This document shows, piece after piece, positions 22,036 to 33,057 of a stretch of 64,000 bases of DNA (positions are counted from its first letter, which is position 1; each line of letters begins with the position of its first letter). The stretch comes from Triatoma infestans. Taxonomy: Eukaryota > Arthropoda > Insecta > Hemiptera > Reduviidae. The notes beneath the pieces are model-generated. The model worked only from the letters and a program-made list of their open reading frames with translations, did no database searches and was not told the DNA's origin. The stretch lies in the NCBI GenBank assembly GCA_011037195.1, contig JAAEAF010001072.1, positions 1 to 64,000 on the forward strand, in the 5' to 3' direction. A program made the translations under genes and the position numbers.

Positions 22036-22398
22036 ATGTTTTTAGAATGGTTAAATTGCACACATGTATTAATATATATAATAAATAGCCACAAACTCTA
22101 GGTCTAAGAAAGATTTTTAAATGAATATTATGAATTCGTTGGAGACATTTTTGTAGGTTTTAAAAATCAATATTATTTTGTTCCATTAGTATAATCGGCC
22201 AAATATAAAATGGCGGATCTTTGCATTTCTGCCTAGTTCTCTTTTGCTTTCTTTTTCAATAATGGAATGAAAATTTTGAATTTTTTCTTTGTAGCTCGTA
22301 TTAATTATATAAAATAGTAAATATTAGGTTAAAAATAACTTTTTTGCATTTATTTTATAAACAGTTTTTATTGCACATTTTGATAATTCATGAATTAC

Positions 22399-22658
22399 CT
22401 ACAAAGGGAAAATTAGTAAAAAAATACCAAACTACATTTTTCATACAAATAATTGACTATAAATAATTAGCCAATCATTAGAAGTAAAGGTGCGAAATGT
22501 GGGTGAATGTTAGGCCAATTAGAAATTTAGAATTATCATATTGACCACGCCCACATTTGATACCTTCGCTACTTCACTGTGGTTGGCTTATTAGTTATAG
22601 CTAATTATTTCTATGAAAAATATAGTTTAGAATTTTTTTACTAATTTTCCCTCCGTAG
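22399..22658. mobile_element. MITE-like element with about 105-bp terminal inverted repeats
   Basis: The left arm starts CTACAAAGGGAAAATTAGTA and the right arm ends TACTAATTTTCCCTCCGTAG, its inverse with few changes. The homology continues inward over AAACTACATTTTTCATACAAATAATT and past the AGCCAATCA / TGGTTGGCT words, leaving a short centre. Total length is 260 bp and it has no coding content. The flanking duplication is unclear (ATTAC on the left, ATATT on the right). It is a non-autonomous DNA transposon or foldback element of unassigned superfamily. Confidence 0.75.
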
Positions 22659-22706
22659 ATATTTTATAACTGATCAAATTGGGCAATAAAATTTTATATA
22701 ACAAAT

Positions 22707-23656
22707 AATCTGATGTGAAACACTCACACAACTTTCTCTTGCTGCGAATTAGCAAATTTTCTTCACACTTACAATTCTTATTAGTGTTTAAAACCGTTGG
22801 CATTTTTATGGAGAAAAATCACAAAAGCCGGAAATACCTATTCAGTAAAGTCGCACTTCCGCTCAACCGATTTTCTTCAAACTGGGAATTTTGGCTATTT
22901 ATATTAATTTCTAATTAATATTATTTAGTTGACAGAAGCGTATAGCACATCGTTGAACTGAAATAGCCATTAGTGGAAAACATAACTCTACCCCTCCCCC
23001 AAAAGTCCCCTTAAATTAATTTTGCCAGAGAAATGTTGCAAGTAAGAATTGAGCTATTTGTAGTGTAGTTGATATATGAAATTTAAAGAAAATCTTTAGA
23101 GACGTTTTAGAGAAAAAAGTAGAAAACTAAAAATTACTTTCAATAAAGCGCACTCCCGGTCATTAGATTTTCTTCAAACTGGGGGTTCCGACAACATATT
23201 TAACTCTAATTAATATTATTTAGATGATAGAATTGTGTAATAAACTGAAATAGCACTTTAGAGGAAAGCCATAACCCTAAAGTCCCCTAAAATGAATTTT
23301 CCTGGACAAATATTTCAAATAAAAGTTGTACCTCTTTGTATGTGTAGTTGATATATCACGTTTAAAGAAAATCGTTGGAGCCGTTTTCGAGAAAATCACA
23401 AAAACTGAAAGAAAAAACATTCATTAACTGGCACTTCCGGTTGATGGATTTTGCTCTTTGTCTGATGCGGTGGTAGTACCTAAACGGAAGTTTGAGCTTC
23501 TGTAACTTTTCGTTTCACACACATACACACACGTACAGACCATTTATTTGGACTCAGGGGACCTCAAAAATGTATTCCCGGTGAAAACTCAATTTTGAAA
23601 ATCTGGCACGATCGCCATACTTCCTCCTACTATTATTATTAGTAAGGTAAAGTAAT
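22707..23656 (-). repeat. Family A copy, minus strand, about 950 bp, both ends present
   Basis: A good reference copy. AATCTGATGTGAAACACTCAC and the 3' hairpin at 22707-22730; then ACTTTCTCTTGCTG; two modules (CGCACTTCCGCTCAACCG at 22853, CGCACTCCCGGTCATTAG at 23149); the segment TTGATGGATTTTGCTC; and the 5' hairpin ACTTCCTCCTACTATTATTATTAGTAAGG at 23620-23648. No ORF spans it. Confidence 0.85.
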
Positions 23657-25240
23657 AATTCGACATATGACAGCTGGTTCAAATCACTGTTTGCAATTTA
23701 ATAATTATAATTCGTAAAACTTTCATATTATTTAGATTCAAATAATAATTATTATTACCTATAAATTGTATAATACTATTATGATATTTGGCTTAAAACT
23801 GGGTTTGAATATAATAAATTATCCACCCGAATGAATTAATAACAATAATGCTGAACACGTTCCTATTTCTGCCTCCATATTCCCCACTCTACCAGTATTG
23901 TAAAATCATCTCCCGCCACTGTTATTCACTACACACTGCTATCTATATAAATCGTGTGTATTATTATGTATTCTATGCAGAATTTCGGATGGAATTTCCA
24001 TGACGCACAAATTATATTCCTGAATTTTTACTTTTTTTTTCTTTTTTTTTTGAGTGGGGGCCCAAAATACATTATTTTTTTATCTTAAAAATAGCACTGA
24101 TTTACTGTGCTTTTCTGGCTCTTCACTTTCTTAAGCTAATACTTAAGCTGAATAGCTTAATGTTTGGTGGAAGAGCTTTTTTGGTGTCTAACTTCTTTGT
24201 TCCACCGTCATGTCTAATCTTGGCTGGCTTGAATGGATACCAGCTGTGAACGACTTGCGCATTGTGAACTTCCAGGTACTATTGGGTTAGGCATGTATGT
24301 CATAGTCTTCTAAGCGGAACTCGTAGTTATAATGTATGGCACTAAGGAGGTTGTCAAAACGGAATCTCCATAACTGGAAGATTGTCATATACTCCGATAT
24401 CAGGCTGAATCTTGGCTTATTATAGCTCACTCAGTTCATTGTGTCAGGACATGGAGAGTATGTGTACGAACATAGAGATCCAAACTACGTTTCATGGGTC
24501 AGGAAATCCTTCTGGGCCGCAATAAATTACAGAGTAGGTGCAGACCTACTCAACAGAGCCATTGTAGCTTAACGATTATGATGGATCTATAAACTCATAG
24601 ATCCTATATGATATGATCCTATTTAGGATTTGCCGAAAGTGGTCATTGCAGGTTTTGTGGAGTGAGGAAAAGATACCGCTTCAGGTTTTCTGCACTTGTG
24701 AGTGCTTGGCTAGAGTGAAATTCCTTCAATTGACGACCTATAACGAGGCACTTCTCAGGCGGCTTTGAGAGCCTGTTTATAAGTACTAGATTTGCAGAAA
24801 ACACTCTGGGTGAGGTAACCACTGCAGACGTCACAATAGTTCCTTCTGGGCCTTGGTGATTATGAGTGTTGGGACCACTCTCCTCTTCTTTTGCCTAATC
24901 TTTTGTATTGAAGCTACTGATAAATGGAAGTAATGATCGTTGCAAAGGAAAAAAAATAGTGTTTACGTTTAAAACTGGGGGAAAGAAAGCTTATTCTCTT
25001 GGTCTTTCCTGGTCACATGTACAAAACTACCACAAGAATGTCGGTTCATGTACACTCATATATCTACAGATAAATAGATAAAAACTTTTTTGTTCATACT
25101 TAGGGAATCTGTATTTCCGTTAAAAAAAAATCATTCCATAAAAAATGGATGCAATTACAATAATTTCTTTTATTATAGCAGTAATAGAAACTGCTGATTT
25201 TCGTGTTCCAGCACTCTCAAACATTCCCAGTGAAAATTCA
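23657..25240. other. Long unique stretch; 24170-24890 less AT-rich, possibly an old coding remnant
   Basis: From 24170 to 24890 the base composition is more balanced and has no repeat words of the window. On the minus strand short frames read YNKPRFSLISEYMTIFQ and WRFRFDNLLSAIHYN (about 24320-24430), plus a 63-codon ORF at 24643-24834. I recognise no family. An ancient transposon or pseudogene is my best guess. The rest is AT-rich filler. Confidence 0.3.
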
Positions 25241-25431
25241 TTACTTTCTCTTACGTAAGTGGAGGTAATTGTAATCGTGTCAGATTTTCGAGTTATCAGA
25301 AACAGGCATCTTGAGGTCCCCTGAGACAGAAAAAAGTGATTGAAATGGTATGTGTGTGTGTGTGTAAGTGAACAGCACAGCTCAAAAACGAAAAATTGCT
25401 TGTAAGAGAAAGCCGTGTGAGTGTTTCACAC
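25241..25431 (+). repeat. Family A, internally deleted copy of about 190 bp
   Basis: It has the 5' end TTACTTTCTCTTACGTAAGTGG, the first third (TGAGGTCCCCTGAGACAG, a TG tract, CTCAAAAACGAAAAATTGC) and then directly the intact 3' end TGTAAGAGAAAGCCGTGTGA with hairpin. All inner modules are missing, as in MITE-like deletion derivatives. Confidence 0.8.
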
Positions 25432-26289
25432 GAAATATTCTTTTTCTAAATTTGAAATTATTGATCAATCAAACGAATATTCCAACTTTTTTTGTAAAGG
25501 CAATTTTCTTGAGTCAAATACTACTTCATTACCGACTCTGGACTTGGTGCTTTCTTTAAAATAAATAAATAGACTTTTAATCCAGTTTACATCTTATTAG
25601 TCAAGGAGGAAGCTGTCAATAATGGAACATCTCTGACGTTCCATGTGTATTAACAGACGTATTAACACCTGAGCTAAAAGTTCTTTTAATTAAGTTACTT
25701 CAAGTTCATTCCACTATATGTACTAACTTCGTTTCACTTGTAACATTTTTGTTCTCTGGAAATCCAAAGAAAAGTGAGCAGAACATATTGTTTTCCCACA
25801 GAGAAGTGCCATATAGAAGGAAAATTCTCTGTTTTGGAAATTATATTTTCTTCTCCTCTTTCACTTAGCATAATATTCTCTTGGCTCAAATAAATTATAT
25901 TGAAAAAAAAACTGACCCAAAACTTTCAAGGCAGCAAAAAGTACGAAATCTAGTGAGCCTTTTAAAATATTTATCACAGTTTATCAGCATTTACATCATC
26001 GGCCTTCCGTTTCCCTACTATTCCAGCTGATAACATTACTCTACGCTAGACGTACTTGTAATAATCATGGACAGTCAGCCTGTTTTTTACGATATTTTAA
26101 AGTATAATTTTTTGTAGTTAAATTTTGGTTTTAGATTACACAATTTTATAAAAGTGGCAAATCTTATTTAAACTTCAATATTTTATTTAGCTTTTAACAT
26201 AAATAAAAAGATGTTGCAGGTACCTTGTGATTTTTACCAAGAAAGGTAATAATTGAAGGGATTCATTGTTGTCCAGAAGAGAGGGTCAA
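25432..26289. other. Unique stretch, no feature
   Basis: No domain-bearing ORF. TTAGTCAAGGAGGAAGCTG and the GTTCCATG/CATTCCAC neighbourhood match nothing in the window. Confidence 0.3.
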
Positions 26290-27113
26290 TAACATTGAAG
26301 AAATCTATATAACATTTGAAATTGAAAGTCTCCATTCCACTGAACCCCCCCCCCCCCCTAAAAATTAATTTTTCCGGAAAAATGTTTCAAATAAAACTGA
26401 ATCGTTTATGTGTGCAGATAGTATCCCATGTTTAAAGAAACTCTTGTAACCGTTTTAGAGAAAATCCTAATAAACTTAAAATCTATTAAGTACATTCATA
26501 CTTCGCTAAAATAACCAATAAAATAATAAATTTGAATAAATTAAATAAAAAGAAACAAAATTTTAAAAATATATAAAATTTTCAACAATTTTCTTCATAT
26601 TTAGAATTCTGGCAATACGTTTAATAAAGTATAACCTTCATCTAATACAACAGATGATGGAACCATAAATTGACTGAAGGGGTGGTACTATAGAGGAAAG
26701 TTCAACGTTGTTGCTTTCCCTGAATCCCGTCCCTCCAAAAAATAGTTTTCCTGGGAAAATGCTTCTGTGGCATTGATGTGTATAGATAGTATAAGTAGTT
26801 AGAGAAAATCGTTGGAGCCACTTACGAGAAAATCGTGAAAACCTGAGAAAAAAGAACATTCAGTAAAGTCGTACTTTTTATTGATGAATTTGGACTGAAA
26901 CCTTCTTGCCAGATAGGTGGCAGCAACTAAACGAAATATCAAATTTGAACTACCTGCGATTTCGCGTTTTATAAATTTTTGTTTGTACACATATACAGAC
27001 CATTCGTCAAAAAAAAAACGTTCGTAGTACCCAGGAGACGTCAAATTATTTCCAGTGAAAAGTCAAATACGAAAATTTGTCTCGGTCGCCATACTTCCTG
27101 TTATAAAAAGTAA
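26290..27113 (-). repeat. Family A copy, minus strand, about 820 bp
   Basis: It has a C14 run in the GAACCCCC segment (26345-26358), CCGGAAAAATGTTTCAAATAAAA, a second module from 26580 with GGTACTATAGAGGAAAGTTC, the CGTTGGAGCCACTTACGAGAAAATCG word, AAACCTTCTTGCC, and a 5' end GCCATACTTCCTGTTATAAAAAGTAA that has lost the hairpin's right half. Confidence 0.75.
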
Positions 27114-29089
27114 TCATTTTTCTCGGAAAATTTTTCATATAATTAAAGTTGAAATTAGTAGGACTATCAATAGATTATACTGTCATTCGGCTCCGTTCAC
27201 AGTATTTCCTCATTCGTGATAAAACAGTAAAATATTACGAACTACTGACACGAATAGCCAATTGAGAATCTGCTAGTTATTGAATAATTGATTATTTTTG
27301 TTTTAAATAAAATTAGGAAATTATATTATTTAGTTTCCCATGGCAACATTTGTAAATAATAGCTAACTACACCTTAATTTATTTAAAGACTAAATTATGT
27401 TTACTATTGCTGTTATCTCGTATTATTATTAATCAGCCAAAAGATAAGACAGTTTAGTAATTTTATAGCATGGGTTAAATTGTTCATCGCTTCGTTTTTC
27501 TTTTAATCCATTTTTTTTTATTATTGTATGAGAAAGTGTTACATGTGTGAATACAGCAGTGGATTGTTGATGGTGATATAACTGAGTTACTAAACTCACT
27601 ATTGCAGATTTGTAAACAAATTATATTTAAGCATAACTAGAAAAGAGAGGAGATTATATTGAGATTAGAGTGATCATTTTGGTGATGAACATGGAATTGG
27701 ATGAACGTTGACTGATCTGAGTCGCTTGAAGAGCGAGGTAGCTAGTTACAGTGCGGTGAAGACTTTTAGTATAGTTAGTGAAGACTCTTTGGTCTGTGAA
27801 GGTGTATTTGGGTAGGGGGTGGGTTTAGACAGATGATTGCTGTGATAAGTAATTTCTTGAATAACTCATGTTGACTCACCTTAAGCTGTTGAATGCTTCA
27901 TTAGCTGTTTTCTATATGGGAGCTTGTGTAATGATAGCAAGATTTGTTAGTGAAATGACTGAAGGAACCATAGACTGCTATTTATTTATTACAGTTTATA
28001 TATTTATGATTTTACTGAGTAAGGAGAGAAGAGTGTATGGAAGTGAGTAGAGAGTGTGGAACCGAGCGAACAGTGTTTGATGATGGTTGGTTGGTAGAAT
28101 ATAGAATGGTTGGCCTGTTGTGAGTCGTTTGAAGATTGACGTAACTAGTTAGAACTCTTGCTTGTTCTATTTGTAGTTATCTAGTGTGGCTAGCAAGGTT
28201 GAAATTGGGTAGCCACTGATGTTTACTCGTTATAGTAAAGTTGGGGGAAACTGATGCTACGACAGCTTATATTCACTTTCTCTTACCACTAGATACCACT
28301 TGTAGGAGAGAGACTAGCCAGCTTGGTTGAAGCGTATTCCTCAATATATTGCAGTGAGCGTGATAAAGAATGTAATAGCTTTTCAAGTGTTAATTCTTTC
28401 AAGGTGGATCGTGTGAATATGTTATTAACTCTTGTTAAGTTTATTTGGAGACTTGCTAAGCCCTTAAATTTACATTCTATTTCAGAAAATCTGACAGGAT
28501 CATTATTACTTGCTCTTAGAGCTCCATGAGAAATTTATAAGAAAGAGAAATCCAATTTTCATACAATATGAAAATGGGTAAAATATATTATTATTACCTT
28601 TTTTTTGTGCGTTTGTGTGTGTGTGTGCGAAAAAACGAGGTAATTTCCCGTTTCTATTCTTCAGTTATGTATTTGAATATGAATATTCTTTGTAGTAGAA
28701 GGTATAATGTATTACTAGGGTTTACAGGGAAGTAGATTTCAATATTACCAACAGGATGGCGACATGGGTCCAGCGGGGCCCACTGTGTGATCGTGGGTCT
28801 TTGGATCCTTATCAGTAATGACCACATCAGTTTGTTCTTTATAGCTTGCCAACGGTTCTTCCATTTTTATAAAAATATTTTCTATTACGTCTATGGAGTA
28901 TGGGGCGAAATCGACCAGGAAAAAATGTTTATCTTCTTTTTACTTTATCACGATATAACTTTTTTTAACTAAAGATGTTCTGTAGAAAATCTTAGTATTT
29001 ATTACATTTATTACTACTTAACTCTCAAACTTTTCAATATATTTATTTATCGTATTCTCCAGACCTTATTTGGTAGAACCCTGGTAAAA
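27114..29089. other. Unique stretch with a weak internal repeat, no gene supported
   Basis: GAGTCGCTTGAAGAGCGAGGTAGCTAGTTA (27719-27748) recurs imperfectly at 28119-28149. A G/T-rich composition covers 27690-28250. The ORFs at 27868-28050 and 28323-28529 show no domain; the first is hydrophobic. A 5' hairpin-like word (CACTTTCTCTTACCACTAG) at 28276-28294 may mark a lost family A copy. Confidence 0.3.
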
Positions 29090-29310
29090 CTAAATACTTT
29101 CTGCAATTTTTCATTTTTGGTTTATACTGACCACCCATAGACCAATTCCCCTCCCCCCAAACACTTTCTGGGACTCGGGGCATCTCTCAAAATGCATATT
29201 TCTTGTGAAAACTCGATATCGAAAATTAACACAATTGTACACTATTTCCTCTTATCAGTAATAAGAGGCTGAAAATCAGGGTTTAAACACTCATGCGACT
29301 TTCTCCTAAA
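29090..29310 (-). repeat. Two family A ends back to back, minus strand
   Basis: 29100-29270 carries the 5' third (CTGCAATTTTTCATTTTTGG, AAATGCATATTTCTTGTG, TATTTCCTCTTATCAGTAATAAGAGG). It is followed at once by AAAATCAGGGTTTAAACACTC and ATGCGACTTTCTCC, the 3' end of another minus copy whose body is missing. Confidence 0.6.
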
Positions 29311-29674
29311 TGTATTATTGAAATATAGAGAATGTGAATGAATGGTAGGACACTCTTGGTCATTCCCAAGCAAAACTTATGAATAGAAGAAGAAGACGTC
29401 TTTATTTAATTTACAAAGTGAAAAATATATGAATATAAAATTATATTTCAATTACAGATTAAATAAAACAAAAATAAATCCCCTATAAAGACAACAACAT
29501 GGCTATTTATCGTCCATACAATCCATGATTTATTTATTTTATTATTATAGTATTCATTTATTATTATTACTTTTTATACCTCTTTCATTCCTGCAAATTC
29601 CATAAATACGAGTACAATAAAAAAATTATATTGAAAAATAAGTTTATAATAATCTTGAATAGTTTGTCAGCTAT

Positions 29675-29800
29675 AATTCCAAGTTTGGTCAAAATCGTTG
29701 GAGTTCGTTTTCCGAGGACATCGCGAAGAATTCAGAATCTTAATAAACTGGTCAAGTGGTGCATCAGTTTAACCGATTTTATTCGAAATTTTGAATACTA
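29675..29800 (-). repeat. Family A inner fragment, minus strand
   Basis: CCAAGTTTGGTCAAAATCGTTGGAG, a diverged CGTTTTCCGAGGAC word and CAGTTTAACCGATTTTATTCG are inner-module words in correct order. Termini are absent. Confidence 0.5.
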
Positions 29801-29979
29801 TTAAGGCATTTGATGACTTAATTACCACAGAGATGATAGATTCTTATATTCAAATGGTGCTTTTTTTTACTGTCTATAATGTCTAATATTCAATCAGTTG
29901 TTAGAGCTATTTCCAATCTTTATAGCATTTAATCACGTATTAACCAAATCTAAAGTTAGTCACTTTATTCTGTATTTTT

Positions 29980-30034
29980 TCAGTTAAATTACTGAGTTTA
30001 ACTTCGGGGTTAACTCAGTTAAATTACTGAGTTA
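29980..30034. repeat. Short direct repeat and hairpin
   Basis: CAGTTAAATTACTGAGTT occurs twice (about 29981-29998 and 30017-30034). Between them ACTGAGTTTAAC and GTTAACTCAGT face each other around TTCGGG, giving an 11-bp stem. A little further on, TTGGTCCA and TGGACCAA form another small dyad (30113-30138). Confidence 0.6.
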
Positions 30035-30189
30035 ATAACAACTGTTCTGGCCCTCCGTATGTATATAATATCTGTTGGTATAGTTACCTAAAATAATGTA
30101 TATTTGATTTGATTTGGTCCAAGATGAACTTTGGACCAAATAACAACAGTTATCCTGCAGACATTCTATCTAGAAACCATTAAATTTTA

Positions 30190-30870
30190 CGATTTTGCTG
30201 TCAAGGGGACTTGACAATAAGGTTTTGAACAAAACCTACGCCTCCAATCGCTCCCGTCCTCCAGTTTCTTGCTCCAAATATTTTCTCGGGAATCCTTTTT
30301 TTCTTTTATTCTTTATCTGAAATTATTAACATCTCAGCTGATCCTTCTGGCTTTTATGAAACGTAGGACAGTTCATGCTGTATCACTTCATCGAGCTCTT
30401 GGTTTTTTTCTAAAACGTAGTTATCATCTAGACGTGCACACTGGACCAAAAAGAAATTACGTCTCAATATTTGTCTCTCAGATATTTTCTCAGAGCCTGT
30501 TGATGCACATCTTTAAGCGCCCGTGTTCTTGTTCCATAATAAACTACAAACCTAATTTGAAATTTGTAGAACGTTATTCTGACCGGTTTGTACAGAAGCT
30601 GCGATTTGCCATTTTTTGTTGCTTCTTAATTTCATCGTTGACCCTGTTTATCGCTGTTTAACTCGGCTTCATGATATGTAAAGCGTTCGATGCCTTCAAA
30701 AAATGTTGAACAATAAATTACGCAGACTTGTCCCATGATTCTGAACGCAGTTAATCCCCTATAAATAGAGAAATTTTAAACTGCCTCTGTATTTCAGATT
30801 ACTAGCTGTTCGAAATAATGCTCTCTCTTGTGTAAACAATGAAAATAAATGTATACTAATTGCCTTTATT
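30190..30870 (+). mobile_element. Probable decayed non-LTR reverse transcriptase fragment
   Basis: The 130-codon ORF (30269-30661) contains ALGFFLKRSYH, which resembles the LGFI-R segment before the C-terminal RT region. Further on, CSIINYKPN and ERYSDRFVQKLRFAI resemble the S-IVWNP and ERVQ-RFLR blocks, in order but degenerate. The upstream YxDD region and the downstream C-terminus are broken. The hydrophobic N-terminal part of the ORF is out of phase. Assignment rests on motif order only. Confidence 0.35.
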
Positions 30871-31506
30871 TTTACAGATGTGTTTTGTTTGTTAAAGTCC
30901 TTGATTCTTATCTGTGAAGTTTTATTTTTTTTGCTTAAAAGAGCTATGAAATAATAATAAAATTTTTTTATTTATTAGATATGTTAAAACGCTAGTTGAA
31001 TATTAAACGAGGCAGTTTCTACCATAAACACCTCATAGCTACACCTACACGAACTCTGCGGGGAGAGGAGTGAGATGTGTACAGAGTACTAAAGTATCCT
31101 ACAGGAGGAAGTGTACTGTTACACCTATCCGTGGCCAGGAAACCGGAAGCCAGGCCACTCTGCCTACACTCACGCATTCTACACTTATATATCTAGGAAA
31201 ACCCCGCCACTTCTGAACCCTACACTATACTCCTAGCTATATCTAGCCTATAAATTTATATTAAATTATTCATTATTATCTAAATACATATATTTTCGTA
31301 TAATGTTACCATTATGACGGAGATTGGAAGCAAAATGTTTATTTAAGCGAAACTTTCACTAAATTTTGCGACAAGACACCATTAGGTATGAAGATAAACT
31401 TTCCTGTAACCCATTTTTCATTACTTTCCTCTACAACTTCGTGTGTAACTAAGGTTACATGCGATGAAAATTCATCAATCGGAAAACGATTGATTGTAAT
31501 GAATGT
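30871..31506. other. Unique stretch, nothing recognised
   Basis: The more balanced segment 31030-31240, with GTGGCCAGGAAACCGG...CCAGGCCAC forming a short dyad, might be an old LTR, but no ends or duplications are visible. Confidence 0.3.
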
Positions 31507-31507
31507 T

Positions 31508-32206
31508 TTACTTTCTCATACCAGTCACACTATAAGAGTAAGTATTAGATCGTGTTATTTTTGCGATATCAAGTTTTCGCCGGAAATATATGTTTTGAGG
31601 TCTCCTGAGGCGGAAAAAATTGGTTTTTAGAAATTGATCTCTGTTTGTATGTGGTGTGTCAGCATAACTCAAAATGGGAAATTACAGAAAGTTCAAATTT
31701 GACATTTAGTTCAAATGCTGTCAAAGGGACTTGACAATAAGGTTTTGAAGAAAATAAATCAACCGGAAATGCCACTTTTTCCACTAGATTATTTAGTTTT
31801 TTTTTTGTTACGATTTTCTCGAAAATTGCTCCAATGATTTTCTTTAAATATGTTTTATCATTCAAGTACACATACAGTGAGCTACGACTTTTCTTCGAAA
31901 CATTTCTCCGGGAAATTACTTTTATGGTAGCTTTTGGAGTGGTTATGTTTTCCCACCAATGTACGAATTTAGTTTATTACACAGTTGTGTCATCTAAATA
32001 ATATTAATTATAATTTAATATGTTCAGAGTTTGAAGAAAATCGGGTGACCGGAAGTGGGTATTTACTAAACAGTTTCTTCAATTTTCTGCTATTTTTCTT
32101 CAAAACTGCTCCAATTTCCAATTTCAAGTTTGGAAAAATTTCTCACTCCGAACTCTGTAAATTAGAGTAAGAGTAAGTTGTGTGAGTGTTTCACACCAGA
32201 TTTTTT
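31508..32206 (+). repeat. Family A copy, + strand, about 700 bp, both ends present
   Basis: 5' TTACTTTCTCATACCAGTCACACTATAAGAG, TTTTCGCCGGAAATATATG and CTCAAAATGGGAAATTAC; inner modules with CAACCGGAAATGCCAC and GTGACCGGAAGTGGG; 3' AGAGTAAGAGTAAGTTGTGTGAG plus a perfect hairpin and CAGATTTTTTT. The 3' end runs straight into another partial copy. Confidence 0.8.
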
Positions 32207-32258
32207 TCTTAATTATTATTTTAGTTTATCGAAGTTTCGCCAAACTTCATTTACCATC

Positions 32259-32266
32259 TACACACA

Positions 32267-32321
<55 letters not shown>

Positions 32322-32341
32322 ACATACATATATATATATAA
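32259..32341. repeat. (CA)n-(TA)n microsatellite
   Basis: About 58 bases of CA with two C insertions near the start, then CATA steps and a TA tract. The 72- and 88-codon ORFs across it are artefacts. Confidence 0.95.
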
Positions 32342-32504
32342 TTTTATCATTTCTTTTTGTAATATTTTTTTTGAAGAAATTGATTTTTGTGGAATTCTAG
32401 AAGAATACGATTATCTAAAATTTCTTTTTAAACGGTTCCACTAAATTTATAATTCAGAGTTTTTTTAATTTTTTAGCGGTTTTCTCGGAAATGGTCCGGT
32501 GATT

Positions 32505-32937
32505 TGTAGTTCTTATAGGCTTATATAGGAATGTGGAAGTGTTTATAGGCTTATATAGGTATTATACAGACCTATATAAGCCTATAAACACTGGTATTAT
32601 ACAGGCCTATATAAGCCTATAAATACTGGTATTATACAGACCTATATAAGCCTATAAATACTGGTATTATACAGACTATATAAGCCTATAAACACTGGTA
32701 TTATACAGACCTATATAAGCCTATAAACACTGGTATTATACAGATCTATATAAGCCTATAAACACTGGTATTATACAGACCTATATAAGCCTATAAACAC
32801 TGGTATTATACAGGCCTATATAAGCCTATAAATACTGGTATTATACAGACCTATATAAGCCTATAAACACTGGTATTATACAGACCTATATAAGCCTATA
32901 AACACTGGTATTATACAGACCTATATAAGACTATGAA
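32505..32937 (+). repeat. 35-bp minisatellite, about 11 units, headed by a palindrome
   Basis: The unit ACCTATATAAGCCTATAAAC followed by ACTGGTATTATACAG (35 bases) repeats about eleven times from 32560 to 32935, with few differences such as AATACT for AACACT, AGG for AGA and one deletion. Before the array the unit occurs inverted: 32538-32559 is the exact reverse complement of 32571-32592 around an 11-base loop. The array sits inside a family A copy. Confidence 0.95.
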
Positions 32938-33057
32938 CACTCTGATTTTCCGGAAAAATCTATTTTATTGGTTAATATAGAAGCTGAGGTTCGCCACCAG
33001 TCAGAAGGTGTGAGTCAGAACGGTGAGAATGCCCTGTGAGTGCTTCACACCAGATTT

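Larger units (their letters stand above)
32207..33057 (+). repeat. Family A partial copy carrying a minisatellite, + strand
   Basis: It begins inside a module (TATCGAAGTTTCGCCAAACTTC), continues through a (CA)n tract and TTTTTTTTGAAGAAATTGATTTTTG, then the second module's TTTTCTCGGAAATGG. It is broken by the 35-bp array and ends GAGAATGCCCTGTGAGTGCTTCACACC. The family 5' end is missing: the copy is joined head-to-tail to the previous one. Confidence 0.7.

Noticed and set aside
30269..30661. 130-codon ORF as an intact small gene
   Set aside because: Its better-defined parts resemble broken non-LTR reverse transcriptase blocks; the hydrophobic start seems to be out of phase with them.
32538..32937. 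Regular 35-bp repeats that could be taken for a CRISPR-like array
   Set aside because: The units are contiguous with no unique spacers and lie in eukaryotic repeat DNA. It is a minisatellite.
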